From the NCBI RefSeq assembly GCF_024345835.1, contig NZ_JAGQBW010000018.1, positions 1 to 62,665 of the forward strand: a stretch of DNA of 62,665 bases. Reading direction: 5' to 3'. Made by a program: the position numbers and the translations under genes. Shown piece after piece: positions 37,898 through 47,136 of the stretch. The notes under the pieces are model-generated. The model made no database searches. It saw nothing but the letters and a program-made list of their open reading frames with translations, and was not told where the DNA came from. Origin of the DNA: Synechococcus sp. HJ21-Hayes (GTDB lineage: Bacteria; Cyanobacteriota; Cyanobacteriia; PCC-6307; Cyanobiaceae). Numbering within the stretch: the first letter of the stretch is position 1; the number at the start of each line of letters is the position of its first letter.

Positions 37898-39019
37898 CTA
37901 GGGCTGGTGCAGCTGACGGCAGGCTCGATCGCAGGCCGCGGCCAGGGCCTCAGGGGTACGGCCGCTGAGTTCCCACAACAGGGCCAAACCGCCGGCTCCC
38001 ACCCCCTCCTTCACATAGCCCTGCTCGTAGGCCAGCAACTCCGGGGAACGGCACTCGTGGAAGCGCAGGTCCGAAGCAAAGGCCAGGGGCCATTCCCCCC
38101 ATCGCTGCCGGAGGCGCTGCAACAGCACCCCCAGATCACTGCTGGCCTCATCCGCCACCCAGGCGGTGGTGCCGATGGTCACATGGGCCCCCAGGGCCTG
38201 CCGCTGCTGGGGCTTGGCCAGCGCCAGGGCCAGGGCCAGCACCGCCACCATCTGGCTGCCACCAGCCAGGAGCACCGGCAGCTGGGCCTGGGAGGCCTCG
38301 AGTACCAGGGCCGCCGCCAGGGCCTGCATCGGATCCCCCACTGCCGCCAGTACCCGTGGCACCACTGGCGGCGGTGGGGCAAGCCCCGTGAGCCCAGCCG
38401 CGGCCAAGCCCCTGGCCACCAAGGCAGCCTTGAGGTGGTGGGCTGGGGTGAGCAGGCTCCCGCTCACCAACCCGCCCGCCTCCACCCCCAGGGCCGTGAG
38501 CACCGCCTGGGCCGTGGTGGTGCCCCCTGGCACGCATTCAGCCAGCACCAAGGGCTGGCGGGTCCTGGCCAGCCCCCGCCCCCAGCGCTGGCCCAGGGCC
38601 AGTAGCTGCTGCACCCGCTTCTCCGGCATCGCCCGCCCGCTGCTAATGCAGCGGGCGGGACCCTGGCCCAGCTGAACATGGACGACAGCTGGGGCCACTG
38701 GAGCCCCCAGATCCACCACCAGGGGCTCGAGTCCCAGTTGGGCCGCCACCACCTGGGCGATCAGGGCCGGGCTCACCCCTGCCGGCAACGGCGGCAGGGC
38801 ATGGGGACGCACGGCGCCAGGGCCCAACAGCAGCAGCTCCGCATCGGCGGCGGCAGTGCAGCGGCGGGCTTCCGGGGTGGCCCCCGCCACTGAGATGCCA
38901 GGCACCGCCGCGGGGTCGGTGCCGGCCAGCAGCACCAGCACGCGGCTGTTGGCCGCGGCTGGCGCGATCCGTGCGCACCAGGCCGCGGCCAGCTGGGGAT
39001 CACCGCTCAGCTGCCGCAT
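37898..39019 (-). CDS. CobT-like phosphoribosyltransferase family protein (UPF0284)
   Basis: 373 residues. Glycine-rich segments and motifs such as LVLAECVPGGTTTAQAVL, VLLAGGSQMVAVLALAL, AWVADEASSDL and YVKEGVGAGG match the UPF0284/TIGR00303 group, which is related to nicotinate-nucleotide:dimethylbenzimidazole phosphoribosyltransferase (CobT). The classical CobT acts in cobalamin lower-ligand activation. Cyanobacteria usually make pseudocobalamin, so a role in adenine-ligand activation is an attractive but unproven idea. It is packed between DUF2232 (5-base gap) and the binding-protein gene. Confidence 0.85.
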   Translation of the reverse strand: MRQLSGDPQLAAAWCARIAPAAANSRVLVLLAGTDPAAVPGISVAGATPEARRCTAAADAELLLLGPGAVRPHALPPLPAGVSPALIAQVVAAQLGLEPLVVDLGAPVAPAVVHVQLGQGPARCISSGRAMPEKRVQQLLALGQRWGRGLARTRQPLVLAECVPGGTTTAQAVLTALGVEAGGLVSGSLLTPAHHLKAALVARGLAAAGLTGLAPPPPVVPRVLAAVGDPMQALAAALVLEASQAQLPVLLAGGSQMVAVLALALALAKPQQRQALGAHVTIGTTAWVADEASSDLGVLLQRLRQRWGEWPLAFASDLRFHECRSPELLAYEQGYVKEGVGAGGLALLWELSGRTPEALAAACDRACRQLHQP

Positions 39020-39024
39020 CGGCC

Positions 39025-39699
39025 TCAGAGGGGATCCATCGCCACCAGGGGCCGCAACAGCGGCGGCGGCTCACTGATGGGCGTCTGCAGCCGCGGGAAG
39101 ATCCAATAGGCCACCGCGTGCAGGGCCAACACGTAGATCAGGTTCTGGACCAGCACCAAACCCAGGGCCATCAGTTGCACTTGGAGCAGATCGGGCCCAC
39201 CGCCCAGCTGCAGCAGGCCACTGAGTTTCTCCAGCAACTGCGCGGCAGCGGCGGTGATCAACACCCAGAGGTTCTCTCCCAACAACACCGACAGCACCGC
39301 CACCCGCACCAGGAAGCCAGCGGCGCCAATCAATAGCCCCACCCCCCAACTGATCCACCAGCTCAGCCGCCGCGTCCAGCACCACCCCAACCAGAGGGCA
39401 AGCAAGCCATAGGGGAACAGCACCAACGGCCCGCGAATGGGCCCCATCAGCGCCACCAGCAACAGGGCCGCCACCGCCACCCCCTCCACGCCGCAGCGCC
39501 AGTTCTGACGCAGCTGCAACAGGGCGAGAGGTAGGGGCAGGGCCAGACGGAAGAGGGCGCCGCCCACCGGCAGGTAATACAGCCCCACCCAGAGCAGGGC
39601 CGTGGCGGCAGCCAGGTAAGCCGTTTCCGTGAGCTGGCGGGCCTGGCGGCGGCTCAGACTGGCCTGGAGGGGAGCATCGAGCTGGCGGGGCTTCCTCAT
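39025..39699 (-). CDS. DUF2232 family integral membrane protein
   Basis: 224 residues with six to seven membrane helices. A basic N-terminus (MRKPRQLDAPLQASLSRRQ) precedes LTETAYLAAATALLWVGLYYLPVGG. Further hydrophobic segments carry an LRQNWRCGVEGV loop and GPIRGPLVLFPYGLLALW. The arrangement matches DUF2232, a family of unknown function with transporter-like topology. The ATG overlaps the upstream lipoprotein stop by 4 bases. Function unknown; neighbours make a link to cobamide or small-molecule uptake conceivable. Confidence 0.78.
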   Translation of the reverse strand: MRKPRQLDAPLQASLSRRQARQLTETAYLAAATALLWVGLYYLPVGGALFRLALPLPLALLQLRQNWRCGVEGVAVAALLLVALMGPIRGPLVLFPYGLLALWLGWCWTRRLSWWISWGVGLLIGAAGFLVRVAVLSVLLGENLWVLITAAAAQLLEKLSGLLQLGGGPDLLQVQLMALGLVLVQNLIYVLALHAVAYWIFPRLQTPISEPPPLLRPLVAMDPL

Positions 39700-40133
39700 C
39701 GCGGAGCCGGAGCCGGGGTACGCAGCGGAGTGGCGCTGGGCTCAGGGCCAGGGGGAATGCGTTCGATGGTTTCCACTTCGAAGGCCACGCCAGCGGCCCG
39801 GAGGGCTTCGGTCACCACTTCCGCAGGGGCGGAGGGATCGGCGGCCGGCAACTTGATGGTGACGCGGTAGGGCGACGGAATGCTGGGCTGGGTTTTTGGC
39901 TTCGCAGCCAGGGGCGTGGACGCTGGCACGGTGGGCTTGGCCTGGCCGGCCGGCTTCGCCGTAGGCACCGGCTTGGCAGGCACTGCGGGCGGTGCGGCGG
40001 CTGGCGCCTTCGGGGCCGGCTGGGGTGCCGAGAAACTGCGGGAGAGCTGATCGCCAAAGGGCGTGCCGCTGCATCCGGCCAGCGCTAGGGGGCCGACCAG
40101 CAGAGCCAGGGCGGTGCGCAGGCCCCTACCCAT
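39696..40133 (-). CDS. Pro/Ala-rich lipoprotein
   Basis: 145 residues. A short signal sequence ([21 protein letters not shown]) ends in a lipobox LAGC, so the protein should be lipidated by Lgt. A long Pro/Ala/Lys linker (about residues 35-85) precedes a small C-terminal domain (SPYRVTIKLPAADPSAPAEVV, then VAFEVETIERIPPG), which ends in another Pro/Ala tail. I do not recognise a functional family. The ATG overlaps the topA stop by one base and DUF2232 overlaps its stop by four. Confidence 0.7.
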   Translation of the reverse strand: MGRGLRTALALLVGPLALAGCSGTPFGDQLSRSFSAPQPAPKAPAAAPPAVPAKPVPTAKPAGQAKPTVPASTPLAAKPKTQPSIPSPYRVTIKLPAADPSAPAEVVTEALRAAGVAFEVETIERIPPGPEPSATPLRTPAPAPR

Positions 40134-42832
40134 CAGCTATCAGCCGCCTTGATCACCCGCACGGCACTGGCCCGCAGCCGACCGGTCTTGGTGGTGGCGG
40201 GTGCCTTCTTGGCTGCCGGTTTCTTGGCGGCAGCTGTCTTGGCCCCACCGGCCGCTGCAGTCTTGCGGCCCTTGCCCTTGCCCGTGGCGGCCTTGGCAGC
40301 CAGCAGCTCCACCGCCTGCTCGAGGGTGAGGGTGTCGGCGGTGGTGCCCTCCGGCAGGGAGGCATTCACCTTGCCCTGCTTCACGTAGAGGCCGTAGGGG
40401 CCATCAAACAGCTGAATCGCCTCATCGGCGCCTTCGGGGGTGCCGAGATCCTTAAGGGCCGTGCGGCCACCGCGCCCCTTCTTGGGCATGGCCAGCAGTT
40501 CCATGGCCCGGGGGAGCTCCACCAGCAGCACGTCGTCCTCGGCCTTAAGGGAGCGGTAGTCCTTCTCGCCCTTGCCCTTGTGATGCACCACGTAGGGCCC
40601 AAAGCGGCCCAGCCCGGCCTCGATTCGGCCGCCATCGGGGTGATCACCCAACTGCCGCGGCAAGCGCAGCAGCCCCAGGGCATCCTCCAGGCTGAGCTCT
40701 TCGGGCTTGGCACCCTTGGGCAGGGAGGCCCGCTTGGGCTTCGGGTTTTCATCGCTCACCTGGCCACGCTGCACGTAGGGGCCGTACTGGCCGAACAGCA
40801 GGTAGACCTGATCGCCGGTTTCGGGATCCTCCCCCAGCGACTCAGGCCCATCCGCCTTTTGCCGAAGGATCAGCTCGGCTTTATCGGCATCGAGATCCGC
40901 CGGGGTGATCTCGTTGGGCAGGGTGGCCTTGAGCAACTCCTCAGTGCCGTCATCGGCCACCCGCTTGGTTTCCAGGTAGGCACCGAAGCGCCCGATGCGC
41001 ACCACACAGGGCAAGCCCTCCAATTCAATGGTGCGAGAGGCCGTGGGGTCGATGTCGCCCTCCCGTTGCTGCACCTGGGTTTCGAGTCCCTCGTCGCCCT
41101 TGTAGAAGCTCTCCAGGTAGGGCAGCCACTGCACCTGGCCGTGGGAGATCTCATCAAGGGTGTTCTCCATCCGAGCGGTGAAGCTCGTGTCCACCAGGTC
41201 GGGGAAGTGCTCCTCCAGCAGGGCCGTCACGGCAAAGGCCGTGAAGCTGGGGGTGAGGGCGTTGTTCTGGAGGGTGGCGTAGCCGCGGTCCACGATCGTG
41301 CCGATGATCGAGGCGTAGGTGGATGGGCGACCGATGCCCTCCTTCTCGAGCATCTTCACCAGGGCCGCTTCGCTGTAGCGGGCGGGCGGCTGGGTCTGGT
41401 GGCCGAGGGCCTCCACCGCCTTGCAGGCAGGGCTATCGCCCACCTTGAGGGCCGGTAGCAGCACCTCCTGGCCCTCGAGAGCGGCATCGGGATCATCGGA
41501 GCCCTCCACGTAGGCGCGGAAGAAGCCGGCAAAGTCGATGCGCTTGCCGGAGGCGCGGAAGCTGGCGTCGGCGCTCTTCAGCTCTACCGAGAGCATGGTG
41601 AGCCGGGCATCCGCCATCTGGCTGGCCACGGTGCGCTTCCAAATCAGCTCATAGAGGGCCAGATCCTTCTCCTTGAGGCCCGTCTCGTTGGGGGTGCGGA
41701 AGCTCTCACCAGCGGGACGGATGGCCTCGTGAGCTTCCTGGGCATTGCGGGCCTTGGTGGAAAACTGACGCGGCGAGGGGCTCAGGTAGTCCTTGCCGTA
41801 CTTCTCCGCCACGCAGCTGCGGGCGGCATTGATGGCCTGATCGCTGAGGTGCACCGAGTCGGTGCGCATGTAAGTGATGAAGCCGCGCTCGTAGAGCCCC
41901 TGGGCCGTGCGCATGGTTTCGCGGGCCGAGAGCCGCAGCTTGCGGTTCGCCTCCTGCTGCAGAGTGCTGGTGGTGAAGGGCGGCACCGGCTTGCGCACGG
42001 TGGGCTTCTCCTCCACCTCCGCCACGGTCCAGGGGGCGGATTGAACCTGGGCCTGCAGGGCTTGGGCCTCCGCCTCACTGAGCAGCTTCACCTTGCTGCC
42101 GGCCTTGAGGCCACCGGTGCTCTCATCGAAATCGGAGCCGCCGGCGATCCGCTCGCCCTTGAGGTGGGTGAGCTTGGCGTCAAAGGCGCTGCCCTCCTGT
42201 TGCAGCTGGGCCTTGAGATCCCAGTAACTGCCACTTCTAAAGGCCCGCCGGGCCCGCTCCCGCTGCACCAGCAGGCGCACCGCCACCGACTGCACACGGC
42301 CGGCAGAGAGGCCCCAGGCCACCTTTTTCCACAGCAGCGGCGAGAGGGTGTAGCCAACCAGACGATCGAGAATGCGCCGGGTTTCTTGGGCGTGCACCAG
42401 CTCCATGTCGAGCTCGCGGGTCTGCTCTAGGGCGCGGCCGATGGCCTCCTTGGTGATCTCGTGGAACACCATGCGCTTCACCGGCACCTTCGGGTTCAGC
42501 AGCTGCAGCAGGTGCCAGCTGATGCTCTCCCCTTCCCGGTCTTCGTCCGTGGCCAGCAGCAGCTGGTCGGCGCCCTTGAGCGCGTCCTTGAGTTCCTTCA
42601 CCACCTTTTTCTTGTCCTTCGGCACCACGTAGAGGGGCTCGAAGTTGTTGGCGGTGTTGACGCCGAGGTTGGCCCACTTCTCACCCTTGTGGGCCGCGGG
42701 GATCTCGCTGGCGTTGTTGGGCAGGTCGCGCACGTGCCCCATGGAGGCTTCCACCTTGAAGTCCTTGGGAAGGAACCCGCGGATGGTGCGGGCCTTCGTG
42801 GGGCTCTCGACGATGACCAGCGTGTGCGCCAC
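40133..42832 (-). CDS. topA: DNA topoisomerase I
   Basis: 899 residues. The Toprim domain starts [19 protein letters not shown] and has [17 protein letters not shown]. The active-site Tyr is in [14 protein letters not shown]. The gate domains follow, with [15 protein letters not shown]. The C-terminal third lacks Cys4 zinc fingers and instead has several repeats of the [10 protein letters not shown] / FGQYGPYVQ / GLGRFGPYV / [12 protein letters not shown] type. It ends in a Lys/Ala-rich, histone-like tail. The enzyme relaxes negative supercoils. It is divergent from ndhB and leads the leftward run to the binding-protein gene. Confidence 0.97.
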   Translation of the reverse strand: MAHTLVIVESPTKARTIRGFLPKDFKVEASMGHVRDLPNNASEIPAAHKGEKWANLGVNTANNFEPLYVVPKDKKKVVKELKDALKGADQLLLATDEDREGESISWHLLQLLNPKVPVKRMVFHEITKEAIGRALEQTRELDMELVHAQETRRILDRLVGYTLSPLLWKKVAWGLSAGRVQSVAVRLLVQRERARRAFRSGSYWDLKAQLQQEGSAFDAKLTHLKGERIAGGSDFDESTGGLKAGSKVKLLSEAEAQALQAQVQSAPWTVAEVEEKPTVRKPVPPFTTSTLQQEANRKLRLSARETMRTAQGLYERGFITYMRTDSVHLSDQAINAARSCVAEKYGKDYLSPSPRQFSTKARNAQEAHEAIRPAGESFRTPNETGLKEKDLALYELIWKRTVASQMADARLTMLSVELKSADASFRASGKRIDFAGFFRAYVEGSDDPDAALEGQEVLLPALKVGDSPACKAVEALGHQTQPPARYSEAALVKMLEKEGIGRPSTYASIIGTIVDRGYATLQNNALTPSFTAFAVTALLEEHFPDLVDTSFTARMENTLDEISHGQVQWLPYLESFYKGDEGLETQVQQREGDIDPTASRTIELEGLPCVVRIGRFGAYLETKRVADDGTEELLKATLPNEITPADLDADKAELILRQKADGPESLGEDPETGDQVYLLFGQYGPYVQRGQVSDENPKPKRASLPKGAKPEELSLEDALGLLRLPRQLGDHPDGGRIEAGLGRFGPYVVHHKGKGEKDYRSLKAEDDVLLVELPRAMELLAMPKKGRGGRTALKDLGTPEGADEAIQLFDGPYGLYVKQGKVNASLPEGTTADTLTLEQAVELLAAKAATGKGKGRKTAAAGGAKTAAAKKPAAKKAPATTKTGRLRASAVRVIKAADS

Positions 42833-42967
42833 AGGCAGGCGTAAAACCGCTTCCCTCTTTATCGCACCGGCGAACCAGCCTGGCGACCCACCTGGGGCAG
42901 AAGGCGACCAAACCCAAAGGCCAGCGCGGCTAAAGTCCCCCTCAACGGGTGCCCCTTCCCAGCTGTG
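42833..42967. promoter_or_regulatory. Divergent topA / ndhB upstream region
   Basis: 135 bases between the divergent starts. It contains a short AT-containing stretch near topA (GTAAAACCGCTTCCCTCTTTATCG) and is otherwise GC-rich. Promoters for both genes are expected here, but I cannot assign -10/-35 boxes confidently. Confidence 0.4.
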
Positions 42968-44545
42968 ATGTCTCTCCTGGCGGCCGCTGCTTCCGCCACC
43001 GACCCCGCTAGCCCCCTGGGCCCCATTACCTCTCTGCAGCTCAACGCTGGAGCGATCGCCCCTGAGGGTGCGGTGCTCGTGGCAATGGTGGCCTGCCTAC
43101 TGGTTGATCTGGCCGGCGAAAAAGTGGCCAGCAAGTGGGTTCCGGTGTTGTCGTACCTGGGGCTGGGCACGGCCCTGGTGCTGCTTGCCCTGCAATGGGA
43201 TGCAGCCCCCCTGATGCCCTCCTTTCTCGGCTCATTCCTGGCGGACAATCTCTCCATTGCCTTCCGGGCCGTGGTGGCGGCGTCCACGCTGCTGTCGCTG
43301 CTGATCAGCTGGCGCTACGTGGAGCGGGCCGGGACGCCGGTGGGGGAATACACCGCGATCCTGCTGGCGGCCACCCTCGGCGCCATGCTGCTCTGCGGCT
43401 CTACCGACCTGGTGAGCATTTTCGTTTCACTAGAAACTCTCTCGGTGGCCAGCTATCTGCTCTCGGGCTACATGAAGCGGGATGCCCGCAGTTCCGAGGC
43501 AGCTCTCAAATATCTCCTGGTGGGTTCTGCCGCAGCGGCGGTGTTCCTCTACGGAGCCTCACTTCTCTATGGGCTCACCGGCGGTGAGACAAGCCTGGAG
43601 GCCGTAGGCCTGGCCCTTCAGACCAGCACCACGCCTGTGGCTGCCCTGGCGCTGGTCTTCGTGCTAGCCACGGTGGCCTTCAAGATCGCCGCCGTTCCGT
43701 TCCACCAGTGGACCCCAGACGTCTACGAGGGATCCCCCACACCTGTGGTGGCCTTCCTCTCGGTGGGATCCAAGGCGGCGGGTTTCGCCCTGGCCCTGCG
43801 CATCCTCGTGGGCTGCTTTGAACCATTTGAAGCCCAGTGGAAACTGCTGTTCACCGTGCTGGCCATCCTGAGCATGGTGCTGGGCAACGTCGTAGCACTG
43901 GCCCAGACCTCCATGAAGCGGATGCTGGCCTACAGCTCCATTGGCCAGGCCGGCTTTGTGATGATTGGCCTGGTGTGCGGCACTGAAGACGGCTATTCCG
44001 CGATGGTGCTCTACATGGCGGCCTACCTGTTCATGAACCTGGGGGCCTTCGCCTGCATCATCCTGTTCTCGCTGCGCACCGGCAGCGATCGCATCTCTGA
44101 CTACGCCGGTCTCTATCAGAAGGATCCACTCATCACCCTGGGGCTCAGCCTCTGCCTTCTCTCCCTCGGCGGCATCCCACCGATGCTGGGCTTCTTCGGC
44201 AAGATCTACCTGTTCTTCGCCGGCTGGGCCGATCACCAATACCTGCTCGTTGTAGTGGGCCTGCTCACCTCAGTGATCTCGATTTACTACTACATCTCCG
44301 TGATCAAGATGATGGTAGTGAAGGAGCCACAAGAGGCCTCCGATGTTGTGAAGAACTATCCTGCGTTGACTTGGAACATTGCTGGCTTGCAACCCCTTCG
44401 GGTCGCCCTGATCTCCTGCGTGGTGATCACGGCCGTGGGCGGCATCCTCTCCAACCCTCTGTTCAACTGGGCCAGTGGGGCCGTCGCCGGCACCCCCATG
44501 CTGCAGAAGGCTCTCGCAGCGGCCGGCAGCCTGCCGGTGGGCTGA
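42968..44545 (+). CDS. ndhB: NAD(P)H-quinone oxidoreductase subunit 2 (NdhB)
   Basis: 525 residues from ATG; the GTG immediately before it is also possible. About fourteen membrane helices. Family landmarks are [38 protein letters not shown], the Lys-containing [37 protein letters not shown] and [18 protein letters not shown]. NdhB is a proton-pumping membrane subunit of NDH-1, used in respiration, cyclic electron flow and CO2 uptake. The TGA overlaps the ATG of the following ABC ATPase. Confidence 0.97.
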   Translation: MSLLAAAASATDPASPLGPITSLQLNAGAIAPEGAVLVAMVACLLVDLAGEKVASKWVPVLSYLGLGTALVLLALQWDAAPLMPSFLGSFLADNLSIAFRAVVAASTLLSLLISWRYVERAGTPVGEYTAILLAATLGAMLLCGSTDLVSIFVSLETLSVASYLLSGYMKRDARSSEAALKYLLVGSAAAAVFLYGASLLYGLTGGETSLEAVGLALQTSTTPVAALALVFVLATVAFKIAAVPFHQWTPDVYEGSPTPVVAFLSVGSKAAGFALALRILVGCFEPFEAQWKLLFTVLAILSMVLGNVVALAQTSMKRMLAYSSIGQAGFVMIGLVCGTEDGYSAMVLYMAAYLFMNLGAFACIILFSLRTGSDRISDYAGLYQKDPLITLGLSLCLLSLGGIPPMLGFFGKIYLFFAGWADHQYLLVVVGLLTSVISIYYYISVIKMMVVKEPQEASDVVKNYPALTWNIAGLQPLRVALISCVVITAVGGILSNPLFNWASGAVAGTPMLQKALAAAGSLPVG

Positions 44546-45267
44546 TGCCCAACCAGGCATCTGACGGAACCGTCGGCCCCGTGGTTGCGGAACTCCAGCA
44601 CGTGCGCAAGGTCTATGGCCAGGGAGACACGGCCGTGGCCGCCCTGGACGATCTCTGCATGACGGTGCAGCGCGGGGAATATCTAGCAGTTATGGGCACT
44701 TCTGGCTCCGGCAAGAGCACGGCCATGAACATCCTCGGCTGCCTGGACCGGCCCAGCAGCGGCAGCTACTGGCTGAATGGCACCGCCGTGGAAGGCCTCA
44801 GCGACGATGCCCTAGCAGATCTGCGCAACCGCGAACTGGGTTTTGTGTTTCAGCAGTTCCACCTGCTGCAGGAGCTCACGGCCCTGGAGAACGTGATGCT
44901 GCCAATGGTCTACGCCGGCGTGCCGGCAGAGGAACGGCGCAGGCGGGGTGTTGCCGCCCTGGAACGGGTGGGGCTGGGGGAGCGACTGCACAACAAGCCG
45001 AACCAGCTCTCCGGCGGCCAGCAGCAACGGGTAGCCGTGGCCCGGGCCATCATCAACCAGCCCAATCTGTTGCTTGCCGATGAACCCACCGGCGCCCTGG
45101 ATTCCCGCACCACCAAAGAAGTACTGGATCTGTTCGATGAGCTGCACCAGGCCGGTATGACCGTGTTGCTAGTGACCCACGAGCACGACGTGGCTGCCAG
45201 AGCCCAGCGGGTGGTGCACTTCCATGACGGCCGGCTGGTGGACAGCGGCGCCGGATCGCAGGCCTAG
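44545..45267 (+). CDS. MacB/LolD-type ABC transporter ATP-binding protein
   Basis: 240 residues. Walker A is GTSGSGKST (with MNILGCLDRPSSG), the Q-loop VFQQFHLL, the signature NQLSGGQQQRVAVARAI, Walker B LLLADEPTGALDS and the switch LLVTHEHDVAARA. This group works in exporters of the MacB type and in lipoprotein-release systems. No permease is adjacent. The ATG overlaps the ndhB stop by one base, and the stop overlaps the convergent M23 gene by four. The MacA-like adaptor at 2.0 kb could be a distant partner; this is inference. Confidence 0.9.
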   Translation: MPNQASDGTVGPVVAELQHVRKVYGQGDTAVAALDDLCMTVQRGEYLAVMGTSGSGKSTAMNILGCLDRPSSGSYWLNGTAVEGLSDDALADLRNRELGFVFQQFHLLQELTALENVMLPMVYAGVPAEERRRRGVAALERVGLGERLHNKPNQLSGGQQQRVAVARAIINQPNLLLADEPTGALDSRTTKEVLDLFDELHQAGMTVLLVTHEHDVAARAQRVVHFHDGRLVDSGAGSQA

Positions 45268-46361
45268 CCGGCAGAGGGCTTGGGCCGCTCCAGGCTCTGC
45301 AGCAATTGCCCCATCAGCAGGGCGATGGCATCGCTGCCCTTGATGCCACCGCCGGGGTCGAGTTCGCCGGGGTCCATGGCAACCCAGCCTCCTTGGGCAG
45401 GCTGGCGCAACTCAAAATGAAGATGTGGGCCCGTGCTCAGGCCCGTGCTGCCGACACGGCCCACCACTTCGCCCTGGCGCACGATTTCGCCGGTTTTCAC
45501 ATAGAGCTCCGAGAGGTGCCCATAAAGGGTGCGGCGCAGGGGGCGCTGGTGCTCGATCTCCACAGCCAGGCCATAGCCACCGGCCAGGCCGCTGCTCACC
45601 ACCCGCCCAGATAACGCCGCAACCACAGGCGTGCCTTCAGGGGCCCCGAAATCCTGGCCGGCGTGCATGCGTAGATAGCCCAGCACCGGGTGCAGGCGCC
45701 ATCCGAAGGTGCTGGTGAGGGGGGCATCGCCGATCAGGGGGAACAGCAGCCGGCGATTGCCGTTACCGAGCAGGGGCGAGGGCCGCGGACTCACGCGGAA
45801 CACACTGGCCAGATTGAAACTTCCGCCTTCACCAGCCAGCAACGCGGACACCGGCACCGTGAGGGGCGGCAGCGGCAGGCCGTCAGCACCGATGCGACCA
45901 TAGCCAGCAACACCCACCAGGGGATCCCCCGTCGTTGTGCCGCGCCGTCCCCAGCGGATGGCCACGCCACTGCGGCACTCCTGGCTGGAGAGGGCTCCGG
46001 TGCGGCAAGCCCGCTGGTGGGCGCCGACATCCAGGGGCTGCATCGCGCCGCCCTCACCCTGGATACGGGCCCGCTCCATCGGACTCACCACCCCCTCGCG
46101 CACCAGCTCATCGAGGGATTGATCAAAGCGGCGCGGGGCCACACCGCCCAGCTGGTCCAGGTTGGGCCGCAGCGGCGCCTGGGGCGAAGCCGCTGGAAGC
46201 ACCGGTGCGACAGGAGCTGTGGAGCCACTGGGCAGGCTTCGCTCCGGCGAGGCTGGCGACGGCGTTGCGGCCTCGAGCTGCGCCCAGGCCAAGCCACCCC
46301 CCAAGAGCGCCGGCAGAGCGGCCAAGAGACTCAGGGGTTGGAGGCGAGGCAAAGCAGCCAT
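45264..46361 (-). CDS. M23 family metallopeptidase (LytM domain)
   Basis: 365 residues from the ATG giving MAALPRLQ. A signal peptide ending GLAWA is followed by a Pro-rich linker and a helical region. The C-terminal LytM domain has the Zn ligands MHAGQDFGAPEG (His, Asp) and GPHLHFELRQP (HxH), with GHLSELYVKTGEIVRQGE between. The enzyme or pseudo-enzyme acts on peptidoglycan cross-links in the periplasm. birA lies upstream on the same strand, ending 20 bases before the start. Confidence 0.92.
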   Translation of the reverse strand: MAALPRLQPLSLLAALPALLGGGLAWAQLEAATPSPASPERSLPSGSTAPVAPVLPAASPQAPLRPNLDQLGGVAPRRFDQSLDELVREGVVSPMERARIQGEGGAMQPLDVGAHQRACRTGALSSQECRSGVAIRWGRRGTTTGDPLVGVAGYGRIGADGLPLPPLTVPVSALLAGEGGSFNLASVFRVSPRPSPLLGNGNRRLLFPLIGDAPLTSTFGWRLHPVLGYLRMHAGQDFGAPEGTPVVAALSGRVVSSGLAGGYGLAVEIEHQRPLRRTLYGHLSELYVKTGEIVRQGEVVGRVGSTGLSTGPHLHFELRQPAQGGWVAMDPGELDPGGGIKGSDAIALLMGQLLQSLERPKPSAG

Positions 46362-46380
46362 AAACAAATCGCCTGCCACT

Positions 46381-47136
46381 TTAGAAACGCCGTTGCAGCA
46401 AAGCCACGGCAGTGCCGCGGCGGAGGCGCAGGCTGCCATCGGCCGCCAGGCCCGCCACACTCCAGCGCTGCCCCTCGTGCTCCAGCCACTCCGGGCGCCA
46501 GAGGCGCTGCTCCGCCTGGCGCCGCACCAGCTCGGGCTGGCCGGCGGCAGCGGCGGCCCACTCAAGCCCCCGCAGCAGCCGCGCCGCTAACCGCGCCGGC
46601 TGGGCCTGCGGATGCCGGCGATGCCCAAGCGCCTCCGCCAGGGGGATGCCACCGGCTGGCACCCGGTTCACCCCATTGAGACCCACCCCCAGCTGGGCAT
46701 AGAGCACCCGGCCGCCGCGCCAGCGCAGCCGCGGCAGGCTGCCCGCCAGCTTGCGGCCATTGAGCAGCAGATCGTTGGGCCACTTGATCTGCGGCCGCAG
46801 GCCCAGGGCCTCCAGCTGCAACGCGATCCCCACCGCCGCCGCTAGGGCCAGCGCGGCGCTGCCGGCGGGCTCCGCCGGCCAGGGCAGCGCCGCGCTCAGC
46901 CACACCCCACCGGGGGGCGCGTGCCACACCCGCCCCCGCTGGCCATGGCCATGGCGCTGCTGCCGGGCAAGCAGCGCCAGCGGCGGCGGCGTGCCTGCAA
47001 CGACCCAACGCTCCAGCTCCAGCTCGGTACTGGCGCACACCGGCAGCACCCGCAGCCGCCAGGGCAAGGGGTGATCCCCCGGCAGCTGCCGCAGCGCGGC
47101 CGCAAGTCCAGCGGCCCTCAGAGCTGGGCCAGCCAC
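46381..47136 (-). CDS. birA: Biotin--[acetyl-CoA-carboxylase] ligase
   Basis: 251 residues. Without an N-terminal HTH, so it is a ligase only. CASTELELERW, the biotinyl-AMP loop GHGQRGRVWHAPPGGVWLS (normally GRGRRGRxW, here GHGQRGR), PQIKWPNDLLLNGRKLAG and VLYAQLGVGLNGVNRVP identify it. It activates biotin and attaches it to AccB. Its 5' end overlaps the upstream aminotransferase by 19 bases. The substitutions in the biotin loop are worth noting, but the catalytic Lys is present. Confidence 0.9.
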   Translation of the reverse strand: MAGPALRAAGLAAALRQLPGDHPLPWRLRVLPVCASTELELERWVVAGTPPPLALLARQQRHGHGQRGRVWHAPPGGVWLSAALPWPAEPAGSAALALAAAVGIALQLEALGLRPQIKWPNDLLLNGRKLAGSLPRLRWRGGRVLYAQLGVGLNGVNRVPAGGIPLAEALGHRRHPQAQPARLAARLLRGLEWAAAAAGQPELVRRQAEQRLWRPEWLEHEGQRWSVAGLAADGSLRLRRGTAVALLQRRF

